From: Tyto alba
Lineage: Eukaryota; Chordata; Aves; Strigiformes; Tytonidae
Direction: 5' to 3'
Assembly: GCF_018691265.1 (NCBI RefSeq)
Contig: NW_024881283.1
Coordinates: forward strand, 8,427,731-8,491,730
Length of the DNA stretch: 64,000 nucleotides
Numbering within the stretch: the first letter of the stretch is position 1; every line of letters begins with the position of its first letter. The translations under genes were made by a program, and so were the position numbers. The notes below the pieces were generated by a model. It did not search any database, had not been told where the DNA came from, and was given only the letters and a program-made list of their open reading frames with translations. Below are positions 11,752 through 36,461 of the stretch, one piece after another.

Positions 11752-12035
11752 CCTTATTAGGAGAGAAAGTATCGGTGAAAATCAGTTCTTTACTTAAAGC
11801 CATTGCTGCGAGCTGAGGGCTGTCTGCGAGTGCCAGCCTGTGCTCATTCCTCGGGGGATGACTAGACATGAGCTCAGCAGCGTGGCCGGGAGGTGAGAGC
11901 ATCCTCTTACCGAACCCACCGGCTCCTGGAAGAGGCAGGAAAAGCCCCGGCTTGTTCCTGAGGATTTTCCTCTCCTTCCTACTCCAAATAGCACCCGGGC
12001 AAATGTGAGATGTGAGTATTTGGTGGTGGCAGCTG
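11752..12035 (+). promoter_or_regulatory. Candidate muscle regulatory cluster upstream of SYNC
   Basis: A perfect CArG box, CCTTATTAGG (11752-11761), is followed by an MCAT/TEAD-type CATTCCT (11845-11851) and a CAGCTG E-box (12030-12035). These motifs bind SRF, TEAD and myogenic bHLH factors in muscle promoters. They lie 0.6-0.9 kb before the first SYNC coding exon, and syncoilin is muscle-enriched in mammals. The motifs are seen; their function and the transcription start are inferred. Confidence 0.35.
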
Positions 12036-12591
12036 CAAGTACCGGGCTGGGGATAATGATGGGATCGGATGACTCTGCAAAGCGGAGCTTGCTGGGCTCC
12101 TGATGCAGAAGCTACCGCTCTCTCGGGCATAGTCCATGCGGTGCTTTCCTCCATCTCAGCCACCTTGGATCCTGCCTGCCTTTTAGCAGCACGTTCCCTT
12201 GCCATGAGGTTATGCCACATTGCTAAAATCCCAGCAAGTTTTACTGGGAGTGCCCATGCTGGTCACACCGGTGCTGCTGGAGGAGATTGGCTGCGACACG
12301 GTGGCAGTTCCCATCAGCACCAGACTAACTCTTGGTTTTGGGGTCCAGGTTTGCACCCCTCGCTCTTTCTCTGTGGCAGTCAGTCACTTTAAGAGGGTTT
12401 TCTTCCCTTGTTTTAGCCCGTGCCAGAGCCGACAGTTTGGGTCCAGGTTGCCGTCAGAGTGCAGCCCTGCCCAGTTTGCACAGACTGTGGTGACACGGGG
12501 ACGGTCACAGCAGCCGGGCCACAGCGAGAGCACCCCCAGCTCAGCCTGCTGTGGGGCTCCCACATCTCACAGGGCGGAGAGGAAGGGCTGA

Positions 12592-16650
<4,059 letters not shown>

Positions 16651-17086
16651 GAATGATGGACTTTTCCTCATTGTAGCAAAAGTAAAGGACAGAGGCATCT
16701 GCAGGGGACATCTCCTCTTGCTGCTTATCGTACCCGCTGCGCAGCAGCTGCCTGGAGTCAGGAATACCAGACAATCCTTTGTCTGTGTGTATTTCTCAAG
16801 GTGCTGCTGTTGATTGTATAGTAAAACTGCTTTTCCACAGAGGAGCAGAGAAAATAATACTTGCACTGAACAATGGACTTATATGAAGAGTAACAGATGT
16901 ATGTTTTGCTGTGTTTAGAAAAATGTATTGTGTCTTGTTCCATAGGTGGATTGTAAAAGCCTGCACAGAAAGTATTGTTCTGGAAGACAGGGTTAAGGGG
17001 GTTGATTTTTAAAGTTTACATGCAAGAGAAGCTTCATCCTTTTAACAGGATTTTCTTTTGTATTTCAAGGGTCTCTGCTGTATTGC

Positions 17087-17132
17087 AACATGCTTAAAGG
17101 TTCTTTCCAACCTAAACGATTCTATGCTCCAC
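17087..17132 (+). mobile_element. CR1 LINE 3'-end fragment (relic)
   Basis: The sequence around AGGTTCTTTCCAACCTAAAC followed by GATTCTATG resembles the conserved CR1 3' terminus of birds. Only the last few tens of bases are recognisable. It lies in the SYNC 3' UTR. Confidence 0.65.
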
Positions 17133-17196
17133 CATGGGCCACAGAAACTAGTTTGTGGAGAAGAGGTTTCCACTTTATATAAAGTCTCACACTGAA

Positions 17197-17202
17197 AATA
17201 AA
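17197..17202 (+). terminator. SYNC: Poly(A) signal of SYNC
   Basis: The AATAAA lies about 550 bp after the SYNC stop at 16650, giving a short 3' UTR. The RBBP4 signal on the other strand is only about 490 bp further on. Confidence 0.6.
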
Positions 17203-17692
17203 GGTCAGAGTTTAAGGATCCTTTTAATTCTCAAAGCTGTGTCTCAAAATAACAGGCTTGTGTGTCAAACCAAGTTACTTAGAAGGTATGAAACTATTCA
17301 TGCTGCAGACTAACAAAAAAAAAAAAAAAAAAAGTTCTGTGGCAAGGGCTAAAGGCAGACGGAAAATTCAGCCAGCAGCACACTTCAGAGAGAAGGCAGA
17401 CTTCAGTGCACTCTCAACTGCTTTGGGATATTAAGTACTCATTTCACAAAGGAAGCAGCAGAAACAAGAGGGGGAGAAGCATCCATATGTTACAAACTAA
17501 GGAATAGCTATACCAGCACCTAGTCTCATAGGACACAGAGGTAGAGACTATGCTCTTCCTTTCTCTGCTTTCTGAAGAGGTACAGTTTACACTGGAGAAA
17601 ACAGTTAATGCAGAAGGAAAACATCAGCTCACAAAAAAAAAAAAAAAAATTAAAAAAACCCACAAAGCTACACAGCATTTACGTAGAAAAAA

Positions 17693-17698
17693 TTTATT
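17693..17698 (-). terminator. RBBP4: Poly(A) signal of RBBP4
   Basis: TTTATT on the plus strand reads AATAAA on the minus strand, about 1.06 kb after the RBBP4 stop at 18760. It is the most distal good signal before the convergent SYNC 3' end. Confidence 0.55.
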
Positions 17699-18759
17699 CC
17701 ATCTGAAGCACTTACACGCAATTAGTCATGAAGAGCATGGAGAGTAACAGGTTGCTGGTGGAACAGGACACCCTAGTGGAAGATGTGCAGGAACTAGTGG
17801 TCAAGGACTAACTCCTAAAAAAAGTAGTTCATCCACATTTAATTTGCTTTACAGATACCAGCTACCAATGCTGTTTCAGGTTACCAGGCATGCCATCTGT
17901 GGTACATCAGTTGGTAAAAACATACACCTTTACAACTTGGCGGCCCCAAGTTTTAAAAACCATTTCACAGAAAGGAAAGAAATATACGTGAAAACACAGC
18001 TCAAGAAACACACAATAGAGCAAAATACATGGAAGGTGAACAATGTTCTGCAGGAATAGCTAACGAATCCAAACTGCTGTTGCCCAGCAAACGGGAGAAA
18101 AGGGAAAGGAAGGAAGGAATGAAAAAACCCAGAATTACCAGTAGAGACAAAAATATAGAAAGAAATTCATTTTCAGTTCAAGTCAGAATCTGCAAGTCTG
18201 TTTTGTAACTGCAGAGGCAGAAAAAAACACAAGGTACAGATTAACTAGAGGAATCCCAAGACTTTTAAGTTGTGCTGAAGAGGACAAGACCTTTCATACT
18301 CCATTTCTGAACTGCCAATGGATTAACACTTGTATCATCTCCATTGGCTCAAGTATACTCTGGCAGCTCTACCAACTTAACTTTTGTTTAAATTAGGCAA
18401 AAGCCTGCAGCTGTAGCAAGCTAAAGAGGAAAAAAAAAAAAAAAACAAAAAACCAAAAAACCAACCAAAACCAAGTTTGCTCTGTGTGATGAAGGCAGCT
18501 AAAATGGGCCAGCCAGCCCTATACACAAGAGATTGCTGTAGCAAATCTGACCAAGGAGCTACAGCACGGTACCATCTGAGTTGGGCTAAGCCCTTTGCTT
18601 AGGGAGTACTCACTGTCTGGGTTAAAAGGCTGTTGATGGTATCTACAGAAGGATGGCTGAACACAAAGTCTACGTGTGTCTCAAAACCAGTGTTAAGTCA
18701 ATATCAGGGTTGAGAGGGAAGAGAAGGAAAAAAGACTAAAAACAGGAAAAGGTGGTCAT

Positions 18760-26568
<7,809 letters not shown>

Positions 26569-27149
26569 GGCGGGGCGGGGGGAGAGCGGGGCGGTGGCGG
26601 GGCTGGGCTGGGCTGGGCCGGGCGAAGCGGGCGGCCGGTTCCTCCGCTCCCTGCTCGGACCCCTCCGGCCGCAGGCTCTATTGTTTCCTGCCCCCGCTTG
26701 CGTGCCGCTCCGGCGCCGCGCACCCCTTCGCGCGCCAACGCCGGCCAATCACCATCCGCCGCCGTGCAGCGGCCGCCAATCGGCGGGAGGCACGGGGCGG
26801 GGACACGGGGCAGACGAGCGCGCCCGGTGGTCACGTGGGAAGGGGGGGGGAGAGCGGGAGGCGGCTGCTGAAGCTCCCCTGGGAGCCGCCATTTTCCGTA
26901 GGGGGGAGGCCCTCGCTTGCTCTTAAAGTGGCAGCGCCTCTCGCTGAGGGGCGGCTCGGCGGCGACCGCGGCGGGGGGCGGCGGCGGCGGCTCTTGGGTG
27001 AGGCCCCGGTTTGGGAGCGGGAGGTTCCGTGGCTGCGGCTGCTGTTCCCTCCGGTCATCGCAGCCGTGGGCAGACTGTCGGGACCGGATCGGATCGGTGC
27101 GTGTGTGGGGCCGAGGCCCGGCCCTCGCGGCCCTCCCTCCTCAAAGGGC

Positions 27150-28617
27150 TGCTCAGAAACCCTCGGAATATCCTCAACGTGCTCTTGGGTTATTAATTGT
27201 CAATAATCACGAATAGCTTCCCTTTTTCCCTAATTCGGCGCAGCGGTAAGCTTTAGAGAGCAACCCGGAGTACGTAGCTGGTTCTGATAAATCTGCTGTG
27301 AGTAGCCCAGGGTGCTCAGTTGTGGATCTGGCCGTCCGCAGTCAAGGCTTCACAGGTTTAAAATCAAACTGTGTGTTCATCTGGGTGTTTATTCCCTAAG
27401 AAGAGCACAGGCTTCTCCTATTCAAACTTCTCTTTGCATCATACTTAGATGCTTACCAGAAAATATAAACTGGAAATCCTGTGTGGTCTTGTTTGTAAAC
27501 CTCAGAATAAGAACCACTCCTGTTAAAAAGTAGGCTTGATGATGTTACATGCTATCATTTGCATTATTTGGGGAAATCTTGGGCTCAGCTATGGATAAAT
27601 TTTATGCACAAAAAAAATTAAGAGTGAGAATGGTTATTATATCTGGAAATCTGGGGAGGTCTCATATGAGGAAAATTAATTAGCTGGAAGTTAATCAGGT
27701 TCTCCAATTTGTATCTGTTAGGATTACAAATGAAAGCTTGCATGAAACAGCAACTACTAAGATCTGGTCTGAGAATTAGACTTTTAAATGGGGATTCGGT
27801 ACAGTTCATTGTTTGGTTGGGGCTTTTTTAATTAAAACATTTTAATTAAATTTCTTAATTTTTAATTAAAAAATATTCTGCAAGAAAAAGAACATAGGGC
27901 AATTCCAGCACTTGTGTGACAGTCATATTTCCCATGCATGTGCTTCTAGGTTTGACAGCTTAAATACAATCCCTGTCCTAAGAGAAGGTGACCTTTATTC
28001 CTAAAGAAAAGTAATTGGTAAGGTCATATCTAGGGTTTTGGAGGCAATGCATATTTCAGCTTGCTGTGTAACGTACCAGTGTGTTAAGTACCCTCAGCTG
28101 TAAAATTCTGTAAAAGTTGTCTGAAGCATGAAAGTTTAATTTACTTCACAGCTGTTTTCATTATTTTTCATTATTACTGTATTTTATTATTTGAGGATGA
28201 ATTAAATGCTTGGTGTTGTACACAGCAAGGAAGAAGAAACATGGTTCTTCCCAGAAAAGGTCAAAGTCCACTTTTTCTATAAGGGCTGTGATCCCTTGAC
28301 TTCACTGGCTGAACATAACTCATATCAGTTCATGAGGCAAGTGGTGTCGGCTTGAAGTCCAAACGTCCCCTGTCTCCTGCTGACAGTTTTGATAGCAAAC
28401 AACTTAAACAACGTGCATTTAGTATCTTGTTCTGAATACCTGAGCCTGTGTACAAGTGTTATCAAACTGTTATCAAGTGAAAAACTGAACTGAGAGGCAA
28501 TTCTCCCTCTTCTACCGCAGCATCCCAGGGGAAGCCTGGCAGGGTTGATGCACTTGCCGAGGTCGCCGTGTTTCCTACCACCAGGAAGTGAGTGAGTGTT
28601 GCTCGAGCCCAGCAGCT
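27150..28617 (+). other. Probable 5' intron/UTR of ZBTB8OS
   Basis: This AT-rich stretch has no coding potential. A usable acceptor, TTTCCTACCACCAG, ends just before the ZBTB8OS start codon, which fits a spliced leader exon from the CpG island. Confidence 0.4.
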
Positions 28618-31600
28618 ATGGCAGCCGATGAGAGGGACTACAACCTGACGGAGGAGCAGAAGGCTGTCAAAGCCAAATACCCACCACTCAATAAGAAATA
28701 TGAATGTGAGTATTTGTAACCTGATCCTGCTGCAGCGTATGTGAGACAGTACAACTGTGAGTGGGAGGGAGGAAAAGGAAGATAGCAGGATATGCTTTTT
28801 AGGCACGTGTGGGCTTTATAAATACACCAGTATCGTATGTGTTTAGACTGTGGGATGCATCTGTAGTTGAATTAATGGAGACAAGATATCTACAGTTTTC
28901 ATTATCACAGATAAATGCCTTTCTTTTTATGGGTGCTAAAGAAATCATGATAGAAATAAATTAGTTACGTCTCACCTTGAAAACTTTCCCCTTTCAAGCT
29001 ATTTCTTAGCAAGGCAGTACATTTTTCTCTCTCTCTTATATACTGAGAGATATTCAGGAGCATGCATGTTGGTCTTCTGTGTGGTGTTTTTTCTCCTGTA
29101 TGCACTACTTAAAGATCATTATCTCTCCCTTTCCCCACCCCTGGAATGTCTTCTAAGAACTTGCCAAGCAAGTGGGTGGCAGCCCAAGGGCTAGCTTCAG
29201 GCACTCACAGGAGACCATTCCATGTCTGACTTCTCTATTTCATCCGTGTCTGTCGGGAGGGATGGTGCCTATTACTCTCTTAGAATATATAAATTTTTAG
29301 GATGCATTCAGATCTGTATTCGATAGCAGTGAAGAAATATGGTGACATATTACAACCGTCATGCTGTTTCCCTAACTGGAAGAGCTTTTATTCTTCTTTT
29401 ACATCCACTGGAATTTGTTTGCTTTAGAGACCGTTGTTGAGAATCCATTAATAGTGTGTGAACGATCTAAACAGCATCAGAACAATCTTTCGGTTAGTGA
29501 TCATGGTATGGCATTTATGTTACATCCCAAGTTAGCTCTGTTTCTGCCAACCTGGTATAATTTTGCATTTCTCTCATTCCTCTGAATGAATATAAATGAC
29601 GTTCATGTAAAGCTTGGTATATGTTTGGGATATTAATTCTACCTTGTTAGTGAAGATTGCCTCCTGTTTTGTGTTATGTACTTTTTTTTTTCTTTCTCAT
29701 TTTTGCATAATGGGTGTTTTTGGGTGTGGACAGGTATATTTCTTCACTGAGCCAGAAATATTTGCAAATCTCATCCTCGGCATGAATAGTTTTCAGTCTT
29801 GCAGACTTCAGCAAAAACTCTTTATTCCCAGTTAAAGTTTCTTTTTATTGCAGTTAACTTGTAGAAGCCTGTTGTGTTACAACAGCCATACCTTGCACAC
29901 AGGGTTGTACACGTAGGGCACTGACATAATTACATTAAACACTGTTTTTCCACTTGGCAGAAATAATCCAAGATTCACCTGTGCTGACTTTTTCTAATAT
30001 ACTAGAAAATAGATTATCACTGTTTCACATCTGAAAATGAATGCAAAAAGTTATTGTTATAACAACAATATCTGATTTCCTTTTTTTAAATCTAGATTTA
30101 AAAAATACTTTTAGTGATGTCATGCCTTTTCTTTTTCCTTCCTCCTCAGATTTGGATCACACAGCAGATGTGCAGTAAGTATGGACAGCTGGGGTTTCTC
30201 AATATGACAAATTGATTATTTCTTACACTGCTATAAATTTGGAGTAACTGTCAAAGATTGGTTGCAGATGTACACCTTGTGGAACTCTGAAATGTTACAC
30301 ACTGGGTTTTTTCATGGTCTACTTTGTTTCTGCTCTTGAGAGAGTATAGAGCTACTTTGTTTCTGCTCTTGGGAGACTATAGAACCATATGTTTGATTTC
30401 TTTTATAAATGTAACATTCCTATGGTGCTTCTGATTAAGCCTCTTGTTACTTGGAAATGCCTTTTGAAATCTCCTTTTAATCTCTTTCCCCTTAAACCAA
30501 ATTTCTTCTGAGTAGTCCATTTTTTATATACATCAATTAGGCAAACCAGAAAATAACTTTCTTGTTGTCTGGTAAAACATTTATTTACCATATTCTCCCA
30601 AGAAACTCTTCTCACAAACCTCAAGAATTAAAATCTCTGTAATCTGCCCAAGTGCATGGGTATAGAAAAGCAAGTATTTTTGTTCATTCACTTTCTCTGC
30701 ATTAATTCTTGTGCTCTGATTGCTCACCTGCATAATACTTTGGGATTCTTTTTTGTTGTTGTTGTTGTTATGGTCTGGTATATTATCTCATGTCTTTTCA
30801 GGCTACATGCCTGGGGAGACACTTTGGAAGAAGCCTTTGAGCAGTGTGTTATGGCCATGTTTGGCTACATGACTGACACAGAGACTGTGGAGCCTGTGGA
30901 TACAGTAGAGGTAGAGGCAGAAGGTAAGGCCACGCTGAGTTTTTATATTGGAACTGTATGAACCCTGAGGGAGAAGGGTACCAAAATTTTGAATTTTACG
31001 TGTAGTGTTGTTGCAGTTAATCAAAATCTAATCAAGCATCACTAATCTGAATCGTCTAATAGTGCAGAAGCTGTACATCTGATGTACTCTTAAAACATTG
31101 GGTTGTTCTTGCTGAGACAATCAACTGACTACCTGCTTTGCTTTAACCGTGCAGGACATGACATGTTGTCTCTTCTCTTCCACTTCTTGGATGAGTGGCT
31201 GTATAAATTCAGTGCTAATGAGTTTTTTATACCCAGGGTAAGTGTTCTGTTTTGATCTTTTCCCATTTGTAGGTTGAGGATATTCTCTGATAACACCAGC
31301 TGTGAACACAGTGTTATTTTAGGGAAAAAAAAAAAAAGGGACACAATGGATCACTTAACCACAACACATGGAGAATTGAAAATACCAGGGCAGAAAGATT
31401 TGAGAAACAAATTGTTAAGCTTTGTTACCACAAGCACCAGTTATTAGCTGCTATTATATGGTAGGGGCAGCTCTGCTGCCTTTGTGTTCCAAGTAGCAGT
31501 GTATCTCTTTGAGGCTGCTCAGATTCTCTGGGTTTAGATTCCATCTAAACAGTGAAATACAACTCTTGTAAATGGGATTTACTGAGAACTTCCGCCTGAA

Positions 31601-32774
31601 GATAGATGTTACTGACATATTTCTCTCACTTTCTCTGCAGGAGGTGAAAGTGCTTTACATTGACCGAATGCAATTCAAAATAAGATCAATTGGGTGAGCT
31701 TCAACAATCAGCTGAGTAATTAATGTCCTTACTGAAAACACACATATTGCCTTCAGAGCAGCCACTCTGAAGTGCTGTGATGTGCTGGAGTTCACTGATG
31801 CTTTCTAAAAAGTGGATTACGGACTTCCTTTTCTCTTCCTTTGAGGCTTCAAATTAAAATCTCACTGTCCTATGCTTATCAATTAAACTAATTATAACAT
31901 TTGGTAAATACTACCAAAATTCCAACCACCTCTCTTCTTTTTTCCTTTAAAGGTGGGGAGAAGAGTTCTCTTTACCCAAACACCCGCAGGTATGCAGTGG
32001 TTCATCTGTACATCTTTTACATTTTAGTGGTAGGATGGGGAGGTGTGGTGTCTTTAAATCAGACCTTTGAGTTCTCAAGAGATCAAAGCATAAATGTATC
32101 TGAATGGTATCACAGGCACTAAACTTAAGATCTCACTTTCTGCTTGTTTTTTGTGAATGTGTTCCTGAAACCGTTGACCTGAGCATCTGATGCTTTCTCA
32201 GCGCTAGCAAAAGTCAACATTTGGCTTTCTTTTTGTGATGCTGATAAAACAGTAAACCAATCTATATTCAGAATGTGTACATGGGTTTGGGTTTCACAGT
32301 ATTACCACAGCATTTTGCTTAGTCAGTTTTTGCTGATTTTTTTTTCCCCCTAAAGCATTGCTAGAAGCAAATCCTTATCTCCCTGCCAACTCTTTAGCTG
32401 TGTCAGTATAAGCATAGCAAATGTTGATGTTCTGTCAGAGGTAAGAGGAGGAATTTGTAGTATTCAAGAGGCAATAAAATAAGGGAAGAGTTACTTACTC
32501 ACTATTTGGCCTGGCCAAGTCATTGCCATTAGTGTGCCAACTTACTCATCAGAACAAATACAGCTTTTTAAGAAGAACTGTTAAACTGGATAGCATTTGT
32601 AGAAGGCAGTAAGTACTGTGTATTATTGTGAACTGCTACAAGGGATGTAATTTGGAAAATCCATGCTTCTATGTCTTTTCTTTCTAGGGCACAGAGGTCA
32701 AAGCCATAACTTACTCGGCAATGCAGATCTGTGAAGATGAAAAGCCGGAAGTCTTTGTCATCATTGATATTTAA
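28618..32774 (+). CDS. ZBTB8OS: Archease, tRNA-splicing ligase cofactor (7 coding exons)
   Basis: Coding exons are 28618-28705, 30150-30174, 30802-30923, 31155-31237, 31641-31693, 31953-31989 and 32688-32774, all with GT..AG borders. They total 495 nt, 164 aa (human 167). The protein starts MAADERDYNLTEEQKAVKAK. It carries the archease signature LDHTADVQLHAWG, the AFEQCVMAMFGYM helix, FLDEWLYKFSANEFFIP and the conserved C-terminus VFVIIDI. Archease activates the RTCB-containing RNA ligase complex for tRNA and XBP1 splicing. The DHTAD aspartate and the C-terminal Asp-Ile are the expected metal-site residues and are present. The start ATG has a G at +4. Exon 2 is only 25 nt. Confidence 0.97.
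30319..30384. repeat. Two-copy 33-bp tandem duplication in a ZBTB8OS intron
   Basis: The phrase CTACTTTGTTTCTGCTCTTG occurs at 30319 and again 33 bp later at 30352, with the following bases also similar. It looks like a small recent local duplication. Confidence 0.85.
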
Positions 32775-33925
32775 AACAAGAAAAGTGTGGAAAGTGTGGT
32801 CGAGTGGATACTTGTCACTGGCTGGCAAAAATCCCTTGAAAACTGTAATCCATGTGAAAGTAACTAAGGAATTGGCCAATTCAAGTCATAAATTGAAGGG
32901 AATATTGTGAGGAATGTCAGCCTCTGTTTTGACTTGAGGATGGTGAGATAGAGAAATACCTGCATGCCGGGAGAAAAAGAACTAGCTGTTGAGAGGAAGA
33001 GTTGTGGGGATTGAAAGTCCCTCAGGAATGCTAGTAGTCAGCTGTTAAGGCTGATATATGTGTTACGTGCTATATGAACTAAGTAGGTAAATTAATGGAG
33101 CTGCTATCTAAAATACTATCTTTTTGCTGGGTGGCAGGAGATATAGTAATCTACATTATTTCATTTGCAGATTCTAATTCTGAGGTGATACCACTCTTCC
33201 ATATTATATAAAGGGTCCAAAATGTCTATAGTGGGTTGGATTTAATGCAGAAAAAGTTCTGACCATGCAAAGGTCACCAAAGAAATTACACCAGTTAAAA
33301 AAACCACCACCACACCTTCCAGACTACTTTAAAAAAAAAAGTCATGCCAGCAGGTGGTGCTGAATTGCTGTAAATAAATTTCAATATGAACTCTGAAAGC
33401 ATGGGACCATGTGCATGGGATCCTAGTAGCACCTATTATCACTCTCAAAATTAGGCTGCTTTGCTGCCATGGTAGAAGGGGATTCACTGGACTCTGTGGG
33501 TTCACTACTAACTGTCTTTTGAAAGCTAATTCTCTTTTAGAAAAAGCAGACGATTCAGATCAGCTTCTCTAGCTTCCTTTAGAAAGGACAATACAGACAA
33601 TCCTTTTATGTCAAAGGATCATGGATTTCACCGAATCAAAATTAATCAAAAATAATCAAAAGTGTATTTTGTTTTAAATCACTGGACAGTAAATGTGTAT
33701 TACCTGCCATGGCTACTTAAATGTGAGAGGGGCACAGTAAGGGACAGTCAGTGCTGGACTGACCTGCTTTTTTTATTGTAAATGCTACGGGTGCCTCACC
33801 TCTGCAGGTACTGTCTCATCTTTATTTTATTGTAAAGTCATTTTAAATAGATCTGGTTTTATTTCCATATTGTGAAGATCGAGGGATAAAATCCCTCTTA
33901 TTTTTCGAAAAAGCTTCGATGCTGA

Positions 33926-33931
33926 AATAAA
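33926..33931 (+). terminator. ZBTB8OS: Poly(A) signal of ZBTB8OS
   Basis: AATAAA in an AT-rich context about 1.15 kb after the stop at 32774. It is the best distal signal before the next CpG island. Confidence 0.5.
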
Positions 33932-34099
33932 ACTTGACTGAAAGCATTAACGGGTTTGTGTGCGAATAATTCTGGCCAGTACGCTTTGCTCTCTGCTAAG
34001 GCGAACAGACTTTTTAATAAATAAGAACAGCGATAGGCCTATCTGATGGTATAAAAAGAGGTATGATTTTTACACACTGGGTTTTCCTCCCTCCTCAGG

Positions 34100-34490
34100 A
34101 GAAGCCCCAGGGCCCCAGCACAGGCCCAGCACAGTGCCTGGCCAGACACAGCAGCGCTGCAGAGGGACAGCGAGGCTTGCGCCCGCCTGCCGGCGTTCCT
34201 CGAAATGGACGACTCCGGGCCCTCCCCCGGCACGGCGGGCCACGGCTCCCGCCGGGAGGTGAGGGCCGCGGCGGGCGGCAGCTCCCCCCGGCGCCGCGGC
34301 CCCTCAGCCGGGCAGAGCGCGGCTACCGCCCCCTCACCGGCAGGGTTGGCACCTCATTGGCTGGCTGGGTCAAGCGACTGGGATTAGCCAATCAGGCGTC
34401 GAGTTGAGGCGGCTTTGTTCTCTCCGCAGAGCCGGAGGCGGCAGCCGGGGCCGCTGAGGAGATGGCGCTGGGGCTGAAGGGCGGTGGCGG
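34100..34490. promoter_or_regulatory. Orphan CpG island with two CCAAT boxes and a candidate first exon
   Basis: An isolated GC-rich island lies between the 3' ends of two convergent genes. It holds an ATTGG (34356-34360) and an AGCCAATCAG (CCAAT at 34388-34392), 28 bp apart in opposite orientation, as in bidirectional NF-Y promoters. On the plus strand an ATG at 34205 opens an 18-codon frame (MDDSGPSPG...) ending exactly at a GAG|GTGAGG donor at 34258. A second ATG in good context lies at about 34462. I recognise no gene. No downstream exon is evident. Confidence 0.5.
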
Positions 34491-34499
34491 GGGAGTCCT

Positions 34500-35830
34500 C
34501 TCCTTTTGCCCAGCCCTCTAAAATGGGAGAAGAGAAATTTATGTAGTTAAAATGTAACTTTGTAGAAGTGCTGAGATGTCCTGCGTATACCATCAGTCAC
34601 CGGCTGTAGGAACACAGTAGAATGCTCTGCTTTTAGAAACAGTGATAGGAGCTTGCCAGAAAAACACTTGGAATTAATTTAAGTAAGTGTTAATCATCTA
34701 TTTTTTATTTCAGTATTAAGTACCCACTATAAAATAGACTTTAAATTCTCCTTGTTCCATTTACACAGCTGTGGGAGTGACAGGTTTCAGCTAGTGTTTA
34801 CTGGAAGTCGTATTATCTCACTGCATTACAGAAGCCCAATGACTGGCTGTAGTCTCACGGAGCTGAGGCCTACTGAGACAACTACCTGAAAGTAGTTAAT
34901 TAAAAAACATGCCTGAACTGCAAACCTTTCTTTTATTTCTGTTAGTTGAGCAAGTTCTGTAGTGACTTTGAGTGCATCTCTGTGGGATCAGGTAGATGTG
35001 GGAGTGGCTGTTCAAGCAGCCAGATTCAAAGAACACAGGATTCACAGGACTACTAGACTTGTAGAGGCATTTGCCAAAAGATTCTGTTGATGCAAGAAGT
35101 TTAGATGAGTTTAAGGGTAGAGTGGTGAAGTACTTGGAAAAGATAGGCATTGGTGATTACTAAATGTACAAATCCCAAATTAAGAAAATCCTCTAAACTG
35201 AAAATGGCTGGAGTTTGGGAGAACATTAGGGAATTATTATACAGGCTTGCCTTGTTCTCCCTTTTCCCTCGGTATCTGTTAATGGCAACTATTGGAGACA
35301 GGGAGAATCTTGATGTGAATCAATATAGCTGTTCTCAAATTCTCTACAGGGAATTTTTGCTTGCTTGGCAGTAACCTCAGGCTACAGATTCTGCTAACAG
35401 GAAAGGAAATGCAGCATAAAATGAGACATGAGACCAAACAGTGGCTCTTTATCAAGAGTACCTACTGGGAATGCCATTCTCTGCTCTCAGACAGAATGTT
35501 TCTTCTATACATTCTCCCTAAGATTTTTTTTATGTTAGTACTAAGCATTTTCAGTTTCTCTAGAAAGTGGAGGTTCTCTGACCCAAATGACTGGGAAAAA
35601 AATATAATGACTAAAAAAGTTTAAGAGACTCCAGAATTACAAAGGTTGCTTAAACTCTAAGGGAAACTGTCCTTTCTAAAGTAGCTCCATGATCTAAATC
35701 ACAGGTGTCACACTGAAATTAAAGGAACTTGTCCTCTTTATTCTATTGGCACGAGATAGACAGGAGTTTAAGCAAATCTTGCACCAGTCCTGAAAAAAAA
35801 AAATGGAAAAAAACTGACAACTGTGCTTCC
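34500..35830. other. Intergenic stretch between the orphan CpG island and the ZBTB8A-like 3' end
   Basis: AT-rich sequence with short open frames only. No conserved domain, RNA gene or repeat family is recognised. Confidence 0.5.
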
Positions 35831-35842
35831 AGTGATGGCACT

Positions 35843-35848
35843 TTTATT
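35843..35848 (-). terminator. Probable poly(A) signal of the ZBTB8A-like gene
   Basis: TTTATT on the plus strand reads AATAAA on the minus strand, about 615 bp after the stop at 36462. Confidence 0.45.
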
Positions 35849-36461
35849 TCTTTGGGACCACATTAGTGTGTCTCTGTACGGCACGTGTATTCTTTTAAAA
35901 CTTCTCATGCTTTTCTGAATGATAAGAAGCAGTAAGCTCACCCAGGAAACAAAGCTCTTGTAAATAGGTTCTTCAACAGGAAGAATTCCATTTGTTTTCT
36001 TTACTCCTTTCTTTTGAAGTTTCTGATGTGTATATACATGTTAATTACAGTGTCAACAAAAACGTGGTTTACATTTCTTAACTGCTTACTGTAGTAAGAC
36101 TTTTTCAAAGCAAATTATCAATATTGGTTTTTAAAAAATCTATATAATATAGAATCTTTGTAGAACTGTAAAGTGGTTCACACTTTCATTATGAACAGGA
36201 GTTCTGAGCAAGTCTTTGTAATATAGATCAATTCTTCTAAATAGTTTCTAGATAATAAGTACTTTCTGGATTACATTTAGAAGCAGTTACACTGTTGCAT
36301 GTCTGCAAGTACAAAAAAAAAATTGCTTGTAGTCCATATTTTACTGCTCATTATAGAATTTTAGCAATATTTAATTTGAATGAAGGTAATAAACCAGCAT
36401 TAGTTGGTGGGACACAAGTAATTTAATCTTGAGTACAACAGTAACGAATATACAAATATAT

